The translations under genes were made by a program, and so were the position numbers. Source: Maccoyibacter intestinihominis (GTDB taxonomy: Bacteria; Bacillota; Clostridia; Lachnospirales; Lachnospiraceae). From it: a stretch of 64,000 nt of DNA. The stretch spans positions 29,220 to 93,219 of the forward strand of contig NZ_JBBMEX010000014.1 in the NCBI RefSeq assembly GCF_040096355.1. The letters run 5' to 3'. This document shows, in pieces, positions 59,535 through 64,000 of this stretch (within the stretch, counting starts at the first letter, position 1; every line of letters starts with the position of its first letter). The notes under the pieces are model-generated. The model saw only the letters and a list, made by a program, of their open reading frames with translations, made no database searches and was not told where the DNA came from.

Positions 59535-60239
59535 TTACCTTACTTTTTTCCTAATGTATTCTCTATACGCTTCTTTTACCTTCGTTTTGAGCCTTCTGCT
59601 CACCGGTATTTTCTCCCCGTTACTTAAAAGAATGTCATCCTCGATTTTCTTTAGATGATAAAGATTTACAAGATAACTCCTGTGGCAGAGAAAGAATCCT
59701 CTTTCCTCTAATTCCTCTGCCCACTCCCCAATACTCTTATCAGAGAACATGGAATCCTGATTTTCCAGAATAATATCACAATATTTTGTTTCTGCTTTTA
59801 TGTATAAAATCTGCTTCTCTTTGACAAAAGTTTCTTTTTCTGCACCTTTGATCAGAACACAATTCTCTTCTTCTAAATCTTTTAGAATTGCGTTTAAATA
59901 CTTTTCCACTTCTTTCGGTGAAACGCGTTTTACTAAAAATCCAAATACCTGCTTTCCAAAAGCATCTCTCATCAGATCATTATGACTGGTGGTAAACACA
60001 ATCCTTGTCTCTGCCTGAAGTTTTTGTAATTCATTTTTCACCATGATTCCGTCTAAGGCATTCATTTCAATGTCTAAAAACAGAATCTCCACATCCGGCT
60101 TTCTAAAAAACTCTTCTCCGGAACCATACTCCACTATTTCAGGCTCAATCTCACGCCCCTTAAAATAATTTTTGATAATACTTTTTAAATAATGCCTGTC
60201 ATGATCTGAGTCATCACAAATACCAATCCTGATTTTCAT
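59535..60239 (-). CDS. LytTR-family response regulator (AgrA-like)
   Basis: A 234-residue regulator. The receiver domain has CDDSDHD and phosphoacceptor Asp56 in LFLDIEMNALDG. The C-terminal LytTR DNA-binding domain (about 130-230) includes KQILYIKAETKYCDIILENQ and FFLCHRSYLVNLYHLKKIED. An excellent AGGAGG site precedes the ATG. It is encoded directly before its kinase and 33 bases after the alpha-glucosidase gene. The predicted target is the repeat pair at 58210-58243. Confidence 0.94.
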   Translation of the reverse strand: MKIRIGICDDSDHDRHYLKSIIKNYFKGREIEPEIVEYGSGEEFFRKPDVEILFLDIEMNALDGIMVKNELQKLQAETRIVFTTSHNDLMRDAFGKQVFGFLVKRVSPKEVEKYLNAILKDLEEENCVLIKGAEKETFVKEKQILYIKAETKYCDIILENQDSMFSDKSIGEWAEELEERGFFLCHRSYLVNLYHLKKIEDDILLSNGEKIPVSRRLKTKVKEAYREYIRKKVR

Positions 60240-60272
60240 ACCAAAATTCCTCCTATGAAAACAGACTTGTTT

Positions 60273-61973
60273 CTATATGATCTCTAAAACAACGGCTTCA
60301 CAGCTTCTAAGACGAAGTTCTCCTCCCTGATAAAAAACTTCCTTCATATTAGAAACAAGCACAGTAATCTTTTGTATATTTTTCAACGACAGGCACACCT
60401 CGTCCGTTCCAAAATTTGCTGCGATCAGAATCTTCTTTCCATCGCCTCTTCTGGAAAATGCGATGACATCCCTGTCTGAATGATCTTCTAAAAGCTCTGT
60501 ATCCTTCAAAGCTTCCGGTACAATCTCCCCGTAGGTCAAAACCTCTTGATATTTCGCAGATTTTCGCAGTGCGATCAATTCCTTATAATAAGAAAAAAGG
60601 GAATCCTCGCTGCGGATCTGACTTTCTATATTAATACGATGATAATTTGGATTTACTCTCAACCATGGTACGCCTTTGGTAAATCCCGCATTTTTTTCCT
60701 CACTCCACTGCATCGGAGTCCGTGCGTTGTCGCGGCTTAAGCGGTAACAGCACAACAATGCCTCCTCTTCGGACAATCCCATGGATCTTGCCAACTGATA
60801 CTGATCCTTCGTATTAATATCGTTATATTCCTCTACCGATTCCATTCGGCAGTTCTCCATGCCGATTTCCTGCCCCTGGTACAAAAACGGCAGTCCCCGA
60901 AGCATTATCGCCACCGTCGCTAACATTTTCTTCCCCGCATCATTCTGTGCATGAGGCGGAAGATAAGTATTTACACCACGCGGCTCATCATGATTTTCAA
61001 TAATATTCGCTTCAAATCCAATATCGCCACATTTTAGCTGTCCTTCAAAAATTGTCTTTCTCCATTCTTTGAAATCTACAGGCTTTGCATCATACCAGCC
61101 ATGCTCGCCCAAGGTCAACAAATGTGGTCCAAAGTCAAAAATCGTAGAAAAACAGCCTTCTGCTCCGATATATTCTTTGACAGCCTTCTGCTCGTTAAAT
61201 AATTCCGCTATTGTAAAAGCATCATATTTTGCAAAGGTCTGCTGCTTTAACTCCTGTAGCATTTCTTCCACGCCTTCCACCGATTCGACGAACTTTGTAT
61301 AAGAAACCAATCCGTCTTTTCCATCCGGTTCCATATCCGGAAAATCCAGATCTTTTTTAATATTAATGATGGCATCTATACGGAATCCGGCGACCCCTTT
61401 TTCCAGCCACCAGTTGATCATACGATAAATCTCTTTTCTAACCTTTGGATTCGTCCAGTTTAAGTCGGGTTGTTCCTTTGCAAATGCATGAAAATAATAG
61501 TACTCTGTTCCTTCTATCGGTTCCCAGACGCTTCCTCCAAAATAGGAACGGTAATTACCGGAAGGAGGATGTCCTTCTTTTCCCTTTCGAAGATAAAAAT
61601 ACTGTCCGTATTCTCCTTCCGGATCCTTCAATGCCTTTTGGAACCACTCATGTTGATTGGAACAATGATTTACGACCAGATCCATAATGAGATACATGTC
61701 TCTTTTTTTCGTTTCCTCTAAAAGTTCCTCTAAATCATTCATCGTTCCAAATGCAGGATCGATCGCATAGTAATCGGAAATATCATACCCCTGATCTACG
61801 AACGGAGACTGATAAATCGGCGATACCCAGATAATATCGATTCCAAGCATTTTCAGATAGTCCAATTTTTCTATAATACCGCGGATATCCCCAATTCCGT
61901 CATCGTTCGTATCATAAAAACTCTTTGGATAGATCTGATATGCAACCTTGTCATGCCACCACGTTCTTTTCAT
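60273..61973 (-). CDS. malL: GH13 alpha-glucosidase (oligo-1,6-glucosidase type)
   Basis: A 566-residue intracellular glucosidase of the GH13_31 group, cutting alpha-1,6 or alpha-1,4 linked glucose from isomalto- or malto-oligosaccharides. Landmarks are VWVSPIYQSP read as IDIIWVSPIYQSPFVDQGYD, MDLVVNHCS, nucleophile region VAGFRIDAIINI, acid/base FTIAELFNEQ and NHDEPRG. There is no signal peptide. GGAGG precedes the ATG. The exact linkage preference is not clear from sequence. Confidence 0.93.
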   Translation of the reverse strand: MKRTWWHDKVAYQIYPKSFYDTNDDGIGDIRGIIEKLDYLKMLGIDIIWVSPIYQSPFVDQGYDISDYYAIDPAFGTMNDLEELLEETKKRDMYLIMDLVVNHCSNQHEWFQKALKDPEGEYGQYFYLRKGKEGHPPSGNYRSYFGGSVWEPIEGTEYYYFHAFAKEQPDLNWTNPKVRKEIYRMINWWLEKGVAGFRIDAIINIKKDLDFPDMEPDGKDGLVSYTKFVESVEGVEEMLQELKQQTFAKYDAFTIAELFNEQKAVKEYIGAEGCFSTIFDFGPHLLTLGEHGWYDAKPVDFKEWRKTIFEGQLKCGDIGFEANIIENHDEPRGVNTYLPPHAQNDAGKKMLATVAIMLRGLPFLYQGQEIGMENCRMESVEEYNDINTKDQYQLARSMGLSEEEALLCCYRLSRDNARTPMQWSEEKNAGFTKGVPWLRVNPNYHRINIESQIRSEDSLFSYYKELIALRKSAKYQEVLTYGEIVPEALKDTELLEDHSDRDVIAFSRRGDGKKILIAANFGTDEVCLSLKNIQKITVLVSNMKEVFYQGGELRLRSCEAVVLEII

Positions 61974-62017
61974 GCGGATTCCTCCTCAATTATGAACTCT
62001 TAATTATGGACTTTCGA

Positions 62018-62908
62018 TTAAAACAACAGATTTACAAATCCCATCAACATTCCAAGAAGTCCTCCGAGCCAGACTAATGCATTTAACTCCTTCTTGGCGA
62101 TCTCCATGATCATTTTTTCTAACTCCGCCATATCAAATTCATTGATCTTCTCTTCGACAACCTTTGGAATATTCAACTCCTGAATAAAATTCTCCGATTT
62201 TTTATCCATAAAGGTTTCATACACGATCCATATCTGATATTTAAGTCTTGGAAACTTCTCTTCTAACTGTTTTGTCACCTCGGAAACAGGCTTGTCCATC
62301 CACTCTTCATATCCGGAACCCAAATATTCTTCTACATATTCCGGGCATTTTTCCAAGATCAGATTATCAATTTTTACCGATAACGGCATCTTTGCTGCCT
62401 CTATTGCACCTGATGCCATTCCTCGCAGCATCGGATTCAGGTTCTTTAACACTTCCTCCACGCCATAATCTAAAATTGTCATGCTGACGTTCTGCTCGAT
62501 CAGTTTATTTGCGATGGAAACGCCCGCCTTTTGTGTAATATTTCCCTTTACCCCCTCAATGCTATCCGAAAAACCTTTTTCTTCTAAAACATCCTTTAAC
62601 AGTTTATCATTTTCCTTCAACTGCTCTGCGATGTTTTCGTATTTGCGGTAAAACGCATTCTGCATCTCATCGGAGCAAAGTGCTTTTCCTAATGTTTCAC
62701 TGTTTAAAAGTTCATTTCCGATAATTTTACCTATTGCTGCTGCAATTCGATTTTTTTCCTTTGGAATCAATCCCGGCGTAAACGGAAGCCTGAACTTTCC
62801 AATATAAATCTCTTTGTGTGGGCGAAAAAGCATCTTAATTGCAAGTCCGTTTGTGATTAGACCAATAATACCTCCAATAACCGGAGCAGCAATCATCTGT
62901 AAATCCAT
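62018..62908 (-). CDS. DUF445 membrane protein
   Basis: A 296-residue DUF445 family protein (YheB-like). A helix at 7-26 precedes the conserved segment LAIKMLFRPHKEIYIGKFRL and FTPGLIPKEKNRIAAAIGKI. A long helical middle follows. A second helix (LNALVWLGGLLGMLMGFVNLLF) ends the protein. A membrane-linked structural role is inferred in the family; the function is unknown. AAGAGG precedes the ATG. Confidence 0.9.
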   Translation of the reverse strand: MDLQMIAAPVIGGIIGLITNGLAIKMLFRPHKEIYIGKFRLPFTPGLIPKEKNRIAAAIGKIIGNELLNSETLGKALCSDEMQNAFYRKYENIAEQLKENDKLLKDVLEEKGFSDSIEGVKGNITQKAGVSIANKLIEQNVSMTILDYGVEEVLKNLNPMLRGMASGAIEAAKMPLSVKIDNLILEKCPEYVEEYLGSGYEEWMDKPVSEVTKQLEEKFPRLKYQIWIVYETFMDKKSENFIQELNIPKVVEEKINEFDMAELEKMIMEIAKKELNALVWLGGLLGMLMGFVNLLF

Positions 62909-62952
62909 GTTTATCCTCTTTTCTATCTACTGATTCTCTATATTCTGTCTGT

Positions 62953-62981
62953 ATTATAGCGAATTTTTCGTGGATTGTCAG
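62953..62981 (-). promoter_or_regulatory. Promoter of the DUF445 gene
   Basis: CTGACA (62976-62981), 17-bp spacer, TATAAT (62953-62958). Confidence 0.8.
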
Positions 62982-63136
62982 TATCTGTTTTCCTTGTATT
63001 TCCGCTTTTTTCAACAATTTCTTCGTTTCCGTTTTCTTGCATCCCTGTCTTTGCACATGACAGACTTCTCTGGTACTGCAATCAACATGGTTTGTTCTAT
63101 CAGAATGTATAATCCACTCCTTATATTTTTTTCTAA

Positions 63137-63181
63137 AAACACAAAGAACAGATTACACTCCTATGTGTGAATCTGTTCTTT
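63137..63181 (-). terminator. Terminator after the first tRNA-Cys gene
   Basis: AAAGAACAGATT (63143-63154) pairs with AATCTGTTCTTT (63170-63181); minus-strand tail GTGTTTTT. Confidence 0.85.
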
Positions 63182-63188
63182 CTTTTCA

Positions 63189-63259
63189 AGGCGACAACCA
63201 GATTTGAACTGGTGATAAGGGTGTTGCAGACCCGTGCCTTACCACTTGGCTATGTCGCC
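63189..63259 (-). tRNA. tRNA-Cys (GCA)
   Basis: A 71-base cloverleaf. Acceptor stem GGCGACA/TGTCGCC, discriminator T, anticodon loop CTGCAAC (GCA), T-loop TTCAAATC. CCA is not encoded. One base in the T-loop differs from the second copy. Confidence 0.95.
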
Positions 63260-63482
63260 ATATTCCATGGCCCAGATGAAACACTGTACTTTTCATCTAA
63301 ACATGATTTTAACAAAGCACCGCGTTTTCGTCAAGAAATTTTTTCTTTTATATCATTTATACTCAATTTTATTTTTCTTTCTATATTTTATTTATTTTTT
63401 TATATGCTAAATTTGCAATTACCTTGCAGATCTACTTTATTTTTTATATTTGTTTTTTCTATAATTTATTTCTTCTCCTATA

Positions 63483-63736
63483 CCGGTTTTCAAAGATTTC
63501 TTATATATACCAAAGGAACCGAAGGAAATCCTAGTCAGGCACTACGGGATATGTTAAAAAATATAGAACATAGCAGGCAGGAAAATATTTTTAATCCAGA
63601 TATCGCTTCTATCCATGAAATGGTGGCAGATATCAAAAAGCGTAAGGAGGTTGGCATTTATTATATGAAATCTTGGGAACGTGAAAAATTATTTCGGGAA
63701 ATGGGCAAAGAAGAAAATTCTATGATGCTACTATAA
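63483..63736 (+). pseudogene. Remnant of an Rpn/PD-(D/E)XK nuclease family transposase
   Basis: A fragment of about 80 codons matching the C-terminal part of this family (IYTKGTEGNPSQALRDMLKN, DIASIHEMVADIKKRKEVGI, YYMKSWEREKLFREMGKEE). The N-terminal nuclease domain is missing. The open frame runs further upstream through an AT-rich, hydrophobic stretch and into the antisense of the tRNA, which is not protein-coding in character. It lies between two near-identical tRNA-Cys genes, an insertion-prone place. Confidence 0.65.
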
Positions 63737-63788
63737 TAAAAAATACATTATAAATCGTTTCACAATATTTATATTTTTGTAATTAAAA

Positions 63789-63818
63789 ACTCAGAAGAAT
63801 AAATCTTCTGAGTTTTTT
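63789..63818 (+). terminator. Terminator after the nuclease remnant
   Basis: ACTCAGAAGA pairs with TCTTCTGAGT around ATAAA-type loop sequence, followed by TTTTTT on the plus strand. Confidence 0.85.
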
Positions 63819-63821
63819 CAG

Positions 63822-63892
63822 AGGCGACAACCAGATTCGAACTGGTGATAAGGGTGTTGCAGACCCGTGCCTTACCACTTGGCTATGTCGCC
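63822..63892 (-). tRNA. tRNA-Cys (GCA), second copy
   Basis: A 71-base gene identical to the copy at 63189-63259 except for the T-loop base (TTCGAATC here, the standard form). Anticodon GCA. Confidence 0.95.
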
Positions 63893-63925
63893 ATATTCTA
63901 TATTATGCAATACTTTCTTTTTAAA

Positions 63926-63997
63926 TGACTCCTACGGGAATCGAACCCGTGTTACCGCCGTGAAAGGGCGATGTCTTAACCGCTTGACCAAGGAGCC
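63926..63997 (-). tRNA. tRNA-Glu (TTC)
   Basis: A 72-base cloverleaf. Acceptor GGCTCCT/AGGAGTC with one G-T pair, anticodon loop CTTTCAC (TTC), T-arm CGGGTTCGATTCCCG. CCA is not encoded. It lies 34 bases before the tRNA-Cys genes in transcription order. Confidence 0.95.
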
Positions 63998-64000
63998 TTA

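Noticed and set aside
57700..60240. agrB/agrD genes expected beside the AgrC/AgrA-like pair
   Set aside because: No cysteine peptidase membrane protein and no Cys-containing AgrD-like peptide is found on either strand of this region.
63167..63482. N-terminal part of the plus-strand frame that continues into the Rpn remnant
   Set aside because: It is antisense to tRNA-Cys and then an AT-rich hydrophobic stretch. It has no start signal and no match to the nuclease domain.
1..64000. CRISPR arrays, prophage genes or complete insertion sequences
   Set aside because: No regularly spaced repeats, cas genes, phage structural genes or intact transposase were seen.

Overview
The window looks like a chromosome segment from a motile, anaerobic, Gram-positive gut bacterium of the family Lachnospiraceae, in the Roseburia/Agathobacter direction. 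The inference rests on moderately low G+C DNA, strong AGGAGG-type ribosome sites, a flagellin with a FliS-like chaperone, [FeFe]-hydrogenase maturases HydE and HydG, a clostridial-type ferredoxin, a predicted Na+-coupled F-type ATP synthase, and Lachnospiraceae-type families (DUF5702, DUF6240, DUF6382-FHA). Genus and species cannot be fixed from sequence alone. Most genes lie on the minus strand. No CRISPR array, rRNA, prophage or complete insertion sequence was seen.

Layout. 1-8 kb: housekeeping genes (SPFH protein, SleB-type cell-wall hydrolase, pgi, a degenerate metallo-beta-lactamase-fold protein, a flavodoxin-SCP2 protein, HIT protein, murG). 8-17 kb: a compact Tad/Flp pilus operon reading tadV-tadZ-tadA-tadB-tadC-flp-DUF5702-tadE-second prepilin peptidase-tadE2-FHA. 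The Flp pilin is a 56-codon gene that is easily missed. 17.3-17.6 kb: a 312-bp palindromic element with terminal inverted repeats and 7-bp target duplications (MITE-like). 17.6-23 kb: flagellin, FliS-like protein and a large DUF6240 protein. 23-31 kb: glgB, a TPR-AAA protein, an AI-2E-type exporter and an aconitase-family hydratase. 31-34 kb: a two-component system. 35-38 kb: hydE, hydG and a TM1266-like regulator, behind a leader that looks like an attenuator. 38-45 kb: the complete atp operon (atpZ, I, B, E, F, H, A, G, D, C). 45-51 kb: dCMP deaminase, upp, a TsaC/Sua5 fused to a pseudo-phosphatase, cwlD, a palindromic repeat cluster and a GH18 protein. 51-57 kb: mecA, a DUF1858 protein, ferredoxin, and a phosphatidylethanolamine operon (flippase-like protein, pssA, psd, PAP2). 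57-60 kb: an accessory patch with a repeat-tailed membrane protein, GC-rich palindromes, and an Agr-like kinase/LytTR regulator. 60-64 kb: an alpha-glucosidase, a DUF445 protein, and three tRNA genes (Cys, Cys, Glu) around a nuclease/transposase remnant.

How genes work together. The pilus genes encode a whole Tad machine: pilin, pseudopilins, two leader peptidases, motor ATPase, platform proteins and localisation protein. The flagellin leader carries GGA motifs suggesting CsrA/FliW control. The atp operon has a c-subunit with a Na+-binding signature.

The best candidate for an undescribed system is at 58.0-60.2 kb. An AgrC/AgrA-like pair sits next to a promoter carrying two direct repeats that resemble LytTR boxes. 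This promoter drives a leaderless-type 21-residue amphipathic peptide with an excellent ribosome site. No agrB or agrD is present. The arrangement recalls AgrA-controlled phenol-soluble modulins, but the function is not known.
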